DNA of 23,296 bases from CAYWXV01 sp964462535. GTDB lineage: Bacteria > Bacteroidota > Ignavibacteria > OLB7. The stretch is taken from NCBI GenBank assembly GCA_964462535.1, contig CAYWXV010000042.1, forward strand, positions 1-23,296, written 5' to 3'. Made by a program: the position numbers and the translations under genes. Numbering within the stretch: the first letter of the stretch is position 1; the number at the start of each line of letters is the position of its first letter. The notes beneath the pieces were generated by a model. That model saw only the letters and a list, made by a program, of their open reading frames with translations, searched no databases and was not told where the DNA came from. Positions 15,184 to 23,129 of this stretch are shown piece after piece.

Positions 15184-15801
15184 ATGACGTGCTTCGCTTC
15201 GACCAGTCGAGCAGGGCGGGGAGTGCTCTTCGGAGTACTCCTGGCGCTTGCCATGGCGGCTGCATCGTGTACCGATCCATTGTCGGTCGACACGCCACGA
15301 AAAATAGACATTGTCGGGGGTGGGGGAGGTGCGCCCCCGTCGGGTCAGTTCTATCAGCCGGACGCTGTCCGCCTGATCATCGTCGACAACGGACTGTCGT
15401 GGCTCCCCATCTCCGCCCAGATCCGCAACGTCCTGATCGACACCACTAGTCGTCCCCCTCGCATTATCATCGAGGGCTTCAATGTCATTGGCGACGTCCC
15501 TGGAGGCTCGCTCCTCCGTCAGATGAAGTTCACCACGGACACGCTGATGGCGGATGCCATCACCGTCCCACTGGTTGGAGACCCCGCGATCGGCCCCGGC
15601 GTCGAAATGCTTGTCGACGATCCCGTATCCGGAGGCGAACGGGTACTGATTTCGAACGACGTTGATCTCCACGCTGAAACCTCGTTCGAGGTTGATCCCG
15701 TCCGTCGTGTGATCAACGGGCATGTTCAAGCCCGGTTCGATGATCCGAGCAACCCAGGGTCGCGATACACGGTGGATCTCTTCTTTCAGATTGAGCTGTA
15801 G
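15184..15801 (+). CDS. Lipoprotein of unknown function
   Basis: 205 residues from the ATG at 15184. MTCFASTSRAGRG precedes a hydrophobic stretch with lipobox AASC (Cys29), the mark of a lipoprotein. Longer in-frame starts exist; the ATG at 15100 overlaps the anti-sigma stop and would be translationally coupled, but leaves an overlong n-region. After a Gly/Pro-rich linker (VGGGGGAPPSGQ) the mature part is beta-rich (AVRLIIVDNG, PRIIIEGFNVIG, RYTVDLFFQIEL). I do not recognise the family. It ends the sigma / anti-sigma run just before a strong hairpin, so it may belong to the same response (inference). Confidence 0.75.
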   Translation: MTCFASTSRAGRGVLFGVLLALAMAAASCTDPLSVDTPRKIDIVGGGGGAPPSGQFYQPDAVRLIIVDNGLSWLPISAQIRNVLIDTTSRPPRIIIEGFNVIGDVPGGSLLRQMKFTTDTLMADAITVPLVGDPAIGPGVEMLVDDPVSGGERVLISNDVDLHAETSFEVDPVRRVINGHVQARFDDPSNPGSRYTVDLFFQIEL

Positions 15802-15880
15802 CAGCCTGGTGAGGCCGTGGCGGTCGTATCGATAACAAGTTCCCAGCGGCAGCGGCGCAAGCGGGTTACCCGTGGGGACC

Positions 15881-15931
15881 AGAATGAAAGCGCCCCACGG
15901 CAGATAAGGAGCCGTGGGGCGCTTTCATTCT
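15881..15931. terminator. Bidirectional terminator hairpin, 21-bp perfect stem
   Basis: Arms at 15881-15901 and 15911-15931 are perfect reverse complements around a 9-nt loop. The stem is GC-rich in the middle and bounded by AAAG/CTTT. It lies between the lipoprotein gene (+, ends 15801) and the convergent small gene (-, ends 15949), so it can terminate both. Confidence 0.85.
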
Positions 15932-15948
15932 AGCACGTACTCGTCAGA

Positions 15949-16200
15949 TCAAGACGGTGGCGATTCCTCGCCAATCAACCCGGTTCTCGTCAAGTAGCTG
16001 GTGACGTACCCCGGCAGCTTCCCCTGTTCCGACAGTCGACGCACTTGATGAACGGAGACATTCGGCAGCCATTCATCGCGCCCCTTGCAAATCAACTGGA
16101 TCGTAACCGGATGACTCGATCGATCCACCATGATACCCTCTACCGGATTCTGCCCAAGGGTATCGACCAGATACGTCCATGCGACGCGTGGTCCATTCAT
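15949..16200 (-). CDS. Small conserved-looking hypothetical protein
   Basis: 83 residues from the ATG at 16200 (MNGPRVAWTYLV...). The open frame extends 6 codons further, but this ATG has the best ribosome site, GGAGG 7 nt upstream. There is no signal peptide or transmembrane segment. The composition is that of a soluble protein (CKGRDEWLPNVSVHQVRRLS). It ends at the bidirectional hairpin. I do not recognise the family. A gap of 175 nt separates it from the lipoprotein gene upstream on the same strand, so it may have its own promoter. Confidence 0.6.
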   Translation of the reverse strand: MNGPRVAWTYLVDTLGQNPVEGIMVDRSSHPVTIQLICKGRDEWLPNVSVHQVRRLSEQGKLPGYVTSYLTRTGLIGEESPPS

Positions 16201-16207
16201 ACCACAT

Positions 16208-16212
16208 CCTCC
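16208..16212 (-). promoter_or_regulatory. Shine-Dalgarno deciding the start at 16200
   Basis: GGAGG on the minus strand, 7 nt before ATG 16200. It is the clearest such site in the window and the main argument that this small frame is a real gene. Confidence 0.6.
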
Positions 16213-16375
16213 CCGCAATATTGTGCGTGATTCAATGTGTGGGCGTTGGAGTTTTGAGAGGGACGATTATTTCAAAGCCGGCTGGGGGTCGGTGGAGGTT
16301 CACGCAGCATGCCGGCTCAAGGGCAGTCGGGACAAGGTAGGAAGCTCGCTGGACATGTGAAAGGGGGGGCCGCCA

Positions 16376-18112
16376 TCAATTTGATCCACCGCTCCCAATC
16401 ACAAGATCGACGTTGCTGGTCGTCCAGCGAGGTCTCACGCGGACTGTTCCACGCCACGTGACAAACGTCTCCGCGACCCTCCAGGGAGCTGCTGATCCAT
16501 AATCGTATTCCCCGTCGCCGTCGGCGTCACGAAAGGCCGTCACGTCGTATTCGCCCTCGTGAATCGCAGGAATTGACCATTTCCCGGCGGGTAGGTTCCT
16601 CAGAGTCACGGTCCTTCCCGTAACTCTCTCGCGGAGAACCAGGACATGCGCCGACGCGGGTTGCGCCGTATCAACGATGGTGCCCTCGAGCGATCCAAGC
16701 TGGCGAATTGGGAGGAGTGCCACCAGAATTCGTGCCGTAGAGTCGGCATGATTACCTGCGGCGTCCGAGAATCGACGCAGGTCGACCTCCAGCCATGCTC
16801 GGGTCGATCCGAACAGGGTATCGAGCGGTCGGGCAAGGAATTCCGCGGGCGATCGTCGTTCGAGCCGAAACGGCACCATTGACCCAACGCTGTCCCTCAT
16901 TACCACAGCCCCTTCGATCTGCGTGATCTGCACCGGCTTGTCGAAGGCAATGCGGATCGAATCGGGGAATGTGTAGGGGTGAGTCGAGTCGACGGCGGTC
17001 GGGAGGAGGAGGGGAGGGACGGTATCGACAATCGATGAGACTGTGAACGTCGCAGTGGAAACGGAGTCGACAATACCGTTTCCCGCCGTGTCGGAAATCC
17101 CTGTCGCACGGACGGTTGCCAGACCGCCAACAGGCAGAGGATCGTGCAGCAACCCGACTGCCAGGCGGTTCGAACCCGACCTCCAGGCAGCGTAGATCGG
17201 GTACGTCGTACCGTCAACCGAGAGTGAGAACCTGTCCGGACGAATTCCGGCCGTGTCGATGGGCTCGCTGAATCTGAGTTCGCTCCGGTTTCTGTCAATC
17301 GACGAGGCCGCGTAGAGAGAAGGGTGCCCGACATCGTCGGGAGCTGCTCGTAGCCTGATGCGGACCCCGGTCGCGGGGCGATCCTGCGTTACGAGGGTGA
17401 CATCTCCGGTTGGAATGCCGAAGGCATCCTCACCCGGAGTGAATCGCCGATCGGACGATGCATCAGTCACTGCTATGAGCCGAAAGATTCCCGTCGGTAG
17501 CCCTTCCAGCGAGAATCGTCCGTCATCTCCAATGGGGGCGATGAAATCGGGATCTGTCGAATCGGGTCGGAAATTGGGTGGAATGGTGCCGGCGACATCG
17601 CTCAGCCGCCATGCAAAGACGTACGCCGGAACCTTTGAACGCCCCGTTACCTCGCCACCGATCGAGCCCGAGTCGATGTCTGGCCCGGTGGAGAAGCGCA
17701 ACGAGAAGGGACGACCCATCCGGTTGCCCGCATTGTCCGAGAGCGATGACCCCAGCGTCACCGTGTAGGTTCTGTTCGCCACCAGCGGCTTATCAAACGC
17801 CATGACAAGCGAATGTCCACTCCACGAGTAGTCAGGGGCCAGTGTCGGTATTGGAGTGATGGTGACCGATGCGGAGACGTTCGCCTCCCTGAGGTACTCG
17901 CTGAATTCAATCTCGATGTCTGTATCGGTCGGCACGCTTGTTGAACCCTGGTCGGGAATCGTTGCCACGACGAAAGGCTTCGAGGTGTCCGGGGGACCAC
18001 CCGGGGGAAGCGTCGACTGTCCGCTGGCACATGCGGCGAGGGTGGCGAGCGCCATCGGCAGTAGATACCGAGCGCAGAACCATCGGGCGGGGAGGGCCTC
18101 GTGTCGCGTCAT
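16376..18112 (-). CDS. Lipoprotein with SbsA-type Ig-like (Big_5) domains
   Basis: 578 residues from the ATG at 18112. MTRHEALPARWFCARYLLPMALATLAAC gives a lipoprotein signal with Cys28; the open frame extends to 18229, overlapping ettA, which is unlikely. Residues about 45-140 are a typical SbsA Ig-like domain (VVATIPDQGSTSVPTDTDIEIEFSE, DNAGNRMGRPFSLRFSTG). A prealbumin-like segment follows (DDGRFSLEGLPTGIFRLIAVTD), then further Ig-like modules containing SDTAGNGIVDS and SDAAGNHADS, and a last carboxypeptidase-regulatory-like module (IHEGEYDVTAFRDADGDGEYDYG). Such proteins are common in Bacteroidota and probably sit in the outer membrane; no specific role is known to me. It follows ettA by 41 nt and may be co-transcribed with it. 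Confidence 0.85.
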   Translation of the reverse strand: MTRHEALPARWFCARYLLPMALATLAACASGQSTLPPGGPPDTSKPFVVATIPDQGSTSVPTDTDIEIEFSEYLREANVSASVTITPIPTLAPDYSWSGHSLVMAFDKPLVANRTYTVTLGSSLSDNAGNRMGRPFSLRFSTGPDIDSGSIGGEVTGRSKVPAYVFAWRLSDVAGTIPPNFRPDSTDPDFIAPIGDDGRFSLEGLPTGIFRLIAVTDASSDRRFTPGEDAFGIPTGDVTLVTQDRPATGVRIRLRAAPDDVGHPSLYAASSIDRNRSELRFSEPIDTAGIRPDRFSLSVDGTTYPIYAAWRSGSNRLAVGLLHDPLPVGGLATVRATGISDTAGNGIVDSVSTATFTVSSIVDTVPPLLLPTAVDSTHPYTFPDSIRIAFDKPVQITQIEGAVVMRDSVGSMVPFRLERRSPAEFLARPLDTLFGSTRAWLEVDLRRFSDAAGNHADSTARILVALLPIRQLGSLEGTIVDTAQPASAHVLVLRERVTGRTVTLRNLPAGKWSIPAIHEGEYDVTAFRDADGDGEYDYGSAAPWRVAETFVTWRGTVRVRPRWTTSNVDLVIGSGGSN

Positions 18113-18153
18113 GTGTTCTTCATCCGCATCTGGAAAACGAAGGAGGAATTCGT

Positions 18154-19827
18154 TTACTCGCGCACCAATCGCTTGTACTTGATGCGATGTGGCTGCGATG
18201 CGTCGATGCCCAACTCCTTCTTTCTCCACTCCTCGTATTGCGAGTAGTTCCCATCAAACCAGATCACGCGCGAGTCTCCTTCGAATGCCAGGATATGCGT
18301 GGCAACACGATCGAGAAACCACCTGTCGTGCGAAATAACAACGGCGCAGCCGGCGAATTCCTGCAGGGCCTCTTCGAGTGCGCGGAGCGTGTTGACGTCC
18401 AGATCGTTTGTCGGCTCGTCGAGCAGCAGAACGTTCGCGCCCTCCTTCAGAGTCTTTGCAAGATGGACCCTATTTCGTTCACCACCACTCAGGGCGCCTA
18501 CCCTCTTCTGCTGGTCACTTCCGCTGAAGTTGAATCTGCCGACATAGGCGCGCGAGTTGATGGATCGGCTCCCCACCTGTATCAGATCCATGCCCCCGGA
18601 GATCTCCTCCCAGATCGTCTTGTCGGGATCAAGCGGGCGGTTCTGATCGACATACCCGAGTGTGACGGTCTCGCCGATTTTGAAGGTACCGTCATCCGCC
18701 TGTTCCTGTCCAGTGATCATGCGGAACAGAGTCGTCTTCCCAGCGCCGTTCGGTCCGATCACGCCAATGATTCCCCCGGGCGGCAGGCTGAACGATAGAT
18801 CTTCGTAGAGAATCCGATCGCCGTACCCTTTGGTAACGCCGTTCGCCTCGATCACGACGTCGCCGAGTCGAGGACCGTTCGGAATGAAGATCTCCATCTC
18901 CTCATTTCTCTTCTCGTGCTCTTCCGACAGCATCTTTTCGTAGGCTGTGATGCGCGCCTTGCTCTTGGCGTGGCGTCCTTTCGGATTGGTGCGCACCCAC
19001 TCCAGCTCCTCGGCCAGCGCACGCTGTCGCTTCGATTCCTGACGCTCTTCGACTTCAAGCCGCTTCTTCTTCTGCTCGAGCCACGAGGAGTAGTTCCCTT
19101 CGAACGGAATCCCCTCGCCACGATCAAGTTCCAGAATCCATCCCGCGACGTTGTCCAGGAAGTACCGATCGTGTGTGACGGCGATTACGGTGCCTGGATA
19201 CTGTGCCAGGTGAAGTTCGAGCCAGGCGACTGACTCGGCGTCCAGGTGGTTGGTCGGCTCGTCCAGAAGAAGAACGTCGGGCGCCTGAAGAAGAAGGCGA
19301 CAGAGAGCAACGCGCCGACGCTCTCCTCCCGAGAGGACGGAGACAGACGTGTCACCTTCGGGACAACGGAGGGCGTCCATGGCCTGTTCCAGCTTGCTGT
19401 CCAGATCCCATGCATCCATGTGGTCTATCCTCTCCTGCAGCTTTGCCTGCTCCTCCATCAACGCCTCGTAGTCGGCGTCCGGCTCGGCAAAGCGTGCACT
19501 CACTTCTTCGTACGCCTTCACCAGATCCACGGCCTCCTGCATCCCCTCTTCGACCACGTCGCGTACCGTCTTTGAGGCATCCAGCTCGGGTTCTTGTGGG
19601 AGGTATCCGAAGGTGATTCCCTTCTGTGCCTGGATGGTTCCCTCATAGTCCGAATCCACACCGGCGATTATCTTCAGGAGTGTCGACTTACCGGCACCGT
19701 TCAAACCGAGCACGCCGATTTTTGCACCGTAAAAGAACGAGAGGTAGATGTTCTTGAGAACCTGCCTGTTTGGCTTGTGCGTCTTCGAGACGCCGATCAT
19801 TGAGAAGATGATCTTGTTATCGGACAT
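18154..19827 (-). CDS. ettA: Energy-dependent translational throttle protein EttA (ABC-F)
   Basis: A 557-residue ABC-F ATPase with two nucleotide-binding domains and no membrane segment, the length usual for EttA. First domain: Walker A GLNGAGKST (41-49), signature LSGGERRRV, Walker B LLLDEPTNHLD. Then comes the linker (ELEWVRTNPKGRHAKSKARI). Second domain: GPNGAGKTT, LSGGERNRV, LLLDEPTNDLD. In Escherichia coli EttA binds the ribosomal E site and gates entry into elongation according to ATP/ADP level. The C-terminus DASQPHRIKYKRLVR matches the EttA tail. Transcribed divergently from the multicopper oxidase, with a Bacteroidota -7 element upstream. Confidence 0.95.
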   Translation of the reverse strand: MSDNKIIFSMIGVSKTHKPNRQVLKNIYLSFFYGAKIGVLGLNGAGKSTLLKIIAGVDSDYEGTIQAQKGITFGYLPQEPELDASKTVRDVVEEGMQEAVDLVKAYEEVSARFAEPDADYEALMEEQAKLQERIDHMDAWDLDSKLEQAMDALRCPEGDTSVSVLSGGERRRVALCRLLLQAPDVLLLDEPTNHLDAESVAWLELHLAQYPGTVIAVTHDRYFLDNVAGWILELDRGEGIPFEGNYSSWLEQKKKRLEVEERQESKRQRALAEELEWVRTNPKGRHAKSKARITAYEKMLSEEHEKRNEEMEIFIPNGPRLGDVVIEANGVTKGYGDRILYEDLSFSLPPGGIIGVIGPNGAGKTTLFRMITGQEQADDGTFKIGETVTLGYVDQNRPLDPDKTIWEEISGGMDLIQVGSRSINSRAYVGRFNFSGSDQQKRVGALSGGERNRVHLAKTLKEGANVLLLDEPTNDLDVNTLRALEEALQEFAGCAVVISHDRWFLDRVATHILAFEGDSRVIWFDGNYSQYEEWRKKELGIDASQPHRIKYKRLVRE

Positions 19828-19873
19828 GGAGTCGGAAACGGGAAAAGGGGTGTAGAGAATAGATAGAAGGTCG

Positions 19874-19881
19874 CAAACTTA
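19874..19881 (-). promoter_or_regulatory. Candidate -7 element for ettA
   Basis: TAAGTTTG on the minus strand matches the Bacteroidota -7 consensus TAnnTTTG, 46 nt before the ettA ATG. The -33 element is not clear at the expected spacing, so this is weaker than the promoter at 12732-12761. Confidence 0.45.
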
Positions 19882-20029
19882 CACTGCAATCGGCATGAAT
19901 AACGTAAGGATCAGTTGGTATCTTTTTCGGTTGTCGAAGGGGTAGGCGATCCGAATCAATGCGGATTCGACGATGCCAACACCCCGCGGTTGACAGCCAG
20001 CTCCAACAACGAACAATCAACACGCTCCC

Positions 20030-21508
20030 ATGTCCAACCTGGATCGTCGGTCATTTCTCAAGAATTCTATCGGGGCAACACTGCTGGCTGGATTGACCGG
20101 GCCACGATTGATGGCGAGGCTTGGCGATACAGCCCCGTTATCCACGGACGCCTCGATCTTTCCACAGCTTCTTGTGGATGGTGGAGATATCGTTGCCGCT
20201 GTTACCGGACAGGAGGTCTGGCGCGGAACGTCGACACCTGTATGGACGCTTGGCGGAACGTGGCCGGCGCCAACAATCACGGTCGACACTGGCGAGGAAT
20301 TCAGTGCGCGACTCGTCAACAATCTGGACGAGCCGACCATCATTCACTGGCACGGGCTTCACGCTCCGTCGCTGATGGACGGGCATCCACGAAACGTGAT
20401 AGGACCTGGTGAATCGTACGACTACCGTTTCCTGGTGAAGAACAGGGCCGGCACATACTGGTATCATCCACATCCACACATGGAGACGGCGAAGCAGGTC
20501 TACATGGGGATGGCGGGATTCTTCATTGTCCACGACGCGGAAGAACGCGCTCTGAGTCTACCGTCAGGGAAGTACGATGTCCCGTTCGCAATACAGGATC
20601 GTCTGCTGCTGGGAGAGCAGAAGATCTCGTACGAACCCGGGATGGCGGACCTGATTGACGGGTTGCTGGGTGATGCCGTCTTCGTGAACGGGTCGCCGAC
20701 TCCTCGTTTTTCCGTGGACCGCGGACTATATCGAATACGCCTGCTCAATGGATCCAACGCCCGGATATACACGCTCTCTTTTGGGGACAACAGGACGTTC
20801 CAGGTTATCGGAACTGACGGTGGACTGCTCGACCGACCATATGACGTCACATCCATTGTACTTGCCCCTGCGGAGCGCGTCGAGCTGCTTGTCGATTTCT
20901 CGAACGATTCGAATGGCGCCAGTGTCGAATTCGCTTCATCCGGGTTTGGCGTAAGCGGGCGCCAGGCAGTTCCGCTGAGCGTCATGACCTTCGTGGTGGG
21001 ACCGGACGAGGGGTGGCGACAGCCGTTTCCCACGTCGTTGACTCGAATCGATATGCTCGATCCCAATTCGGCGACGAAGACCCGCACGTTCCAGCTCCGC
21101 ATGGAAATGAACATGGGGATGCCCCATCACTTGATCGGCACCGACTCGTACGACATGGAGAGGGTGGACGTCATTGCGAACGCGGACGGGACCGAAATCT
21201 GGGAGTTCACCAACCTCACGCCGATCTCCCATCCAATGCACATCCACAACGCCTTCTTTCAGGTGCTCACGCGGAATGGTGCTCCACCAACGGACCCAAC
21301 CGATTTCGGGTGGAAGGACACCGTGAACGTCAAGTCAACCGAGTCGGTCCGCGTCATCGTTCGATTCGGGGCCGATACGGGACTCTTCGTCTTCCACTGC
21401 CACAACCTTGAACATGCAGGGCACGGCATGATGCTCAATCTGGAACTGGTCGATGGCGCGATGGGCGTTGAGCAGACGGGGAACGTCAGGAAGATGGACC
21501 TTCGCTGA
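20030..21508 (+). CDS. Tat-exported multicopper oxidase (CueO/laccase-like)
   Basis: 492 residues. DRRSFLK followed by a moderately hydrophobic stretch is a Tat-type signal. All copper-binding motifs are present: HWHG (106-109), WYHPHPH (144-150), HPMHIH (401-406) and HCHNLEH (456-462), with axial Met467 of the type 1 site (Cys457, His462, Met467). It is therefore a complete three-domain oxidase that reduces oxygen to water. Residues 358-364 (MEMNMGM) followed by His-His suggest a copper(I)-binding loop as in cuprous oxidases, but the substrate cannot be settled from sequence. No copper regulator or transporter lies nearby. Its 3' end overlaps the convergent aminotransferase gene by 23 bp. 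Confidence 0.93.
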   Translation: MSNLDRRSFLKNSIGATLLAGLTGPRLMARLGDTAPLSTDASIFPQLLVDGGDIVAAVTGQEVWRGTSTPVWTLGGTWPAPTITVDTGEEFSARLVNNLDEPTIIHWHGLHAPSLMDGHPRNVIGPGESYDYRFLVKNRAGTYWYHPHPHMETAKQVYMGMAGFFIVHDAEERALSLPSGKYDVPFAIQDRLLLGEQKISYEPGMADLIDGLLGDAVFVNGSPTPRFSVDRGLYRIRLLNGSNARIYTLSFGDNRTFQVIGTDGGLLDRPYDVTSIVLAPAERVELLVDFSNDSNGASVEFASSGFGVSGRQAVPLSVMTFVVGPDEGWRQPFPTSLTRIDMLDPNSATKTRTFQLRMEMNMGMPHHLIGTDSYDMERVDVIANADGTEIWEFTNLTPISHPMHIHNAFFQVLTRNGAPPTDPTDFGWKDTVNVKSTESVRVIVRFGADTGLFVFHCHNLEHAGHGMMLNLELVDGAMGVEQTGNVRKMDLR

Positions 21509-22661
21509 TCAACAGGTTGGTGGAGAGCCGTTCACGCCCACGCTCCAGCGTCTCGAGTTTCTTGCAGAAGCAGAAGCGGACCAGCTTGTCACCGCGGGAT
21601 GGCTCCGTGTAAAATGTCTGCGGCGGAATTGCCGCAACGCCGTGCTCGCGTATGAGACGCCGGACAAACTCTATGGAATTGGTATCCGGTAGAGCGGAAA
21701 TGTCAGCCAGAATGAAATAGCTCCCGTCCGGAAGTATTGGTGTGAGGGGCGTGTCCGAGAGAGTTTTGAAGAGGTGGTTTCGCCGCGCCTGATATTCGGT
21801 CGCTAGCGTCTTGAAATAGTTGTCATCCAGTTGAAGTGCCGTCGCGATCGCGTGTTGAAACGGGGTCGACGTCGCGAACGTCGCGAACTGGTGCACCTTC
21901 CGGATCGACTCGGTCAACGACGGCGAGGCAATGGTCCATCCGATCTTCCACCCCGTGAACGAGAAGCTCTTTCCGCCACTAGATATCGTCACCGTTCGTT
22001 CCGCCATTCCGGGCAACGTGGCCATGCGGATGTGTCGCGCCGGTGGATAGACGATGTGCTCGTACACCTCGTCGACGATCGCAAGCAGATTGTGCTCGAT
22101 GCAGAGCTCAGCGATCCCCATCAATTCCGTCAGCGTGAAGACCTTGCCGATCGGATTGTGGGGAGTGTTCAAGAAGATTGCTTTGGTCCGTGGCGTAATC
22201 GCTTCGCGAAGGTCATCCAGATCGAGTGCGAAATCCGGCGGGCGTAGCGTTATCGGAACAGGCGTGCCACCAGCGAAGGTGATGTCCGGAACATATGAGT
22301 CATAGAACGGCTCCATCACAATGACTTCGTCACCGGCGTCGATGAACGCAAGGACGGTAGAGAAAATCGCCTCGGTGGCCCCCGAGGTCACCGTCACCTG
22401 CCGCTCCGGGTCGATCTCCATGTTGTAGAAGCGTCGACTGTGTTCAGCGATTGCCTGACGAAGTGGCCCTTCACCGCTGGAGACCGCATATTGATTCCTG
22501 CCGTCCGCCATCGCGCGGGTCACCGCGTCGATTATCTCCTGTGGGCCGTCGAAATCAGGAAACCCCTGACCAAGATTGACCGCGTCGAATTCGCGCGCAA
22601 GCGCGCTGATCTCGGCGAAGATCGTGGGGCCGATCGTCGAGAGTCGTCGTGAAGGCTTCAT
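21486..22661 (-). CDS. PLP-dependent aminotransferase, methionine aminotransferase (YbdL)-like
   Basis: 391 residues, the normal length for a class I/II aminotransferase. Visible motifs: NLGQGFPDF (29-37), NTPHNPIG (165-172) with the Asn that contacts PLP, DEVYEH (197-202), the PLP lysine in SSGGKSFSFTGWKIGW (Lys231) and substrate carboxylate Arg362 in LVRFCFCK. GVAAIPPQTFY close to the C-terminus and the overall phrasing fit the YbdL / kynurenine-oxoglutarate group, so methionine or another hydrophobic or aromatic amino acid is the likely donor (inference). The ATG at 22661 has no Shine-Dalgarno; TACCTTCG at 22673-22666 could be a -7 element giving a near-leaderless mRNA. The 3' end overlaps the multicopper oxidase gene. 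Confidence 0.92.
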   Translation of the reverse strand: MKPSRRLSTIGPTIFAEISALAREFDAVNLGQGFPDFDGPQEIIDAVTRAMADGRNQYAVSSGEGPLRQAIAEHSRRFYNMEIDPERQVTVTSGATEAIFSTVLAFIDAGDEVIVMEPFYDSYVPDITFAGGTPVPITLRPPDFALDLDDLREAITPRTKAIFLNTPHNPIGKVFTLTELMGIAELCIEHNLLAIVDEVYEHIVYPPARHIRMATLPGMAERTVTISSGGKSFSFTGWKIGWTIASPSLTESIRKVHQFATFATSTPFQHAIATALQLDDNYFKTLATEYQARRNHLFKTLSDTPLTPILPDGSYFILADISALPDTNSIEFVRRLIREHGVAAIPPQTFYTEPSRGDKLVRFCFCKKLETLERGRERLSTNLLISEGPSS

Positions 22662-22683
22662 GGCCGCGAAGGTACGGAAGGAC

Positions 22684-22852
22684 GTTAGATGTCTGCCCGC
22701 AGTGGTTGTTGGATCGCTGCGTGGTTGGACGCTACGCGGTTAAACGCATCGTGGTTAGACGCCAGGCGGTTAGATGCATCGTTGTAAAACGCTAGGTGGT
22801 TGGATCGCAACGTGTTGGATGTCCGGCTGGGGGGGCGTTGGATCGTATGCGA
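22684..22852. repeat. Degenerate 15-bp tandem repeat (minisatellite)
   Basis: Eight consecutive units beginning GTTNGAYGC or close variants run from 22708 to 22829: starts at 22708, 22724, 22739, 22754, 22769, 22784, 22799 and 22814, six of them exactly 15 bp and two 16 bp. Looser copies flank the core (22684 and 22837). On the minus strand one frame reads pentapeptides such as SNRLA, SNHDA and FNRVA, but no full-length protein context supports coding. It lies upstream of the aminotransferase start. Confidence 0.75.
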
Positions 22853-23129
22853 TGATGACAAACCACAGAGCACTGTGTGTCGGGTAAGAGCGCGGATCGA
22901 ATCGCTACGAGCAGGGGGTCCGCACATCGCGCATCCACCCCTCTCACCGTGGGAGCGGGCCGACGTGAGGACGATTCGCGAATCGCTCGTGGCACCCGTA
23001 GATCGTCCGCCTCCGGCGGAGATTGAATCGCTTCATAGTTAGATCATCCGCTGCGGCGGAATGTGCGATATCCTGTCGTTGCCGTTCGACATTTGACAGT
23101 CGACAGCGATCGGCCAACACTATCCGACA
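22853..23129. other. Intergenic stretch with palindromes, no gene
   Basis: No convincing gene on either strand. It contains a 14-bp perfect palindrome (CGATTCGCGAATCG, 22972-22985) and the paired hairpins listed separately. Confidence 0.6.
23001..23061. repeat. Two related short hairpin repeats
   Basis: TCCGCC-TCC-GGCGGA (23006-23020) and TCCGC-TGCG-GCGGA (23047-23060) are small palindromes, each preceded by AGATCGTCCG or AGATCATCCG. The shared prefix shows they are copies of one element, similar in size to REP-type intergenic palindromes. Confidence 0.55.

Noticed and set aside
22684..22852. CRISPR array
   Set aside because: Units are tandem and diverged with no spacers.
22685..22927. 80-codon minus frame with pentapeptide repeats
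   Set aside because: The periodicity comes from the 15-bp DNA repeat; no start signal or conserved flanks, so kept as a repeat and a finding, not a gene.
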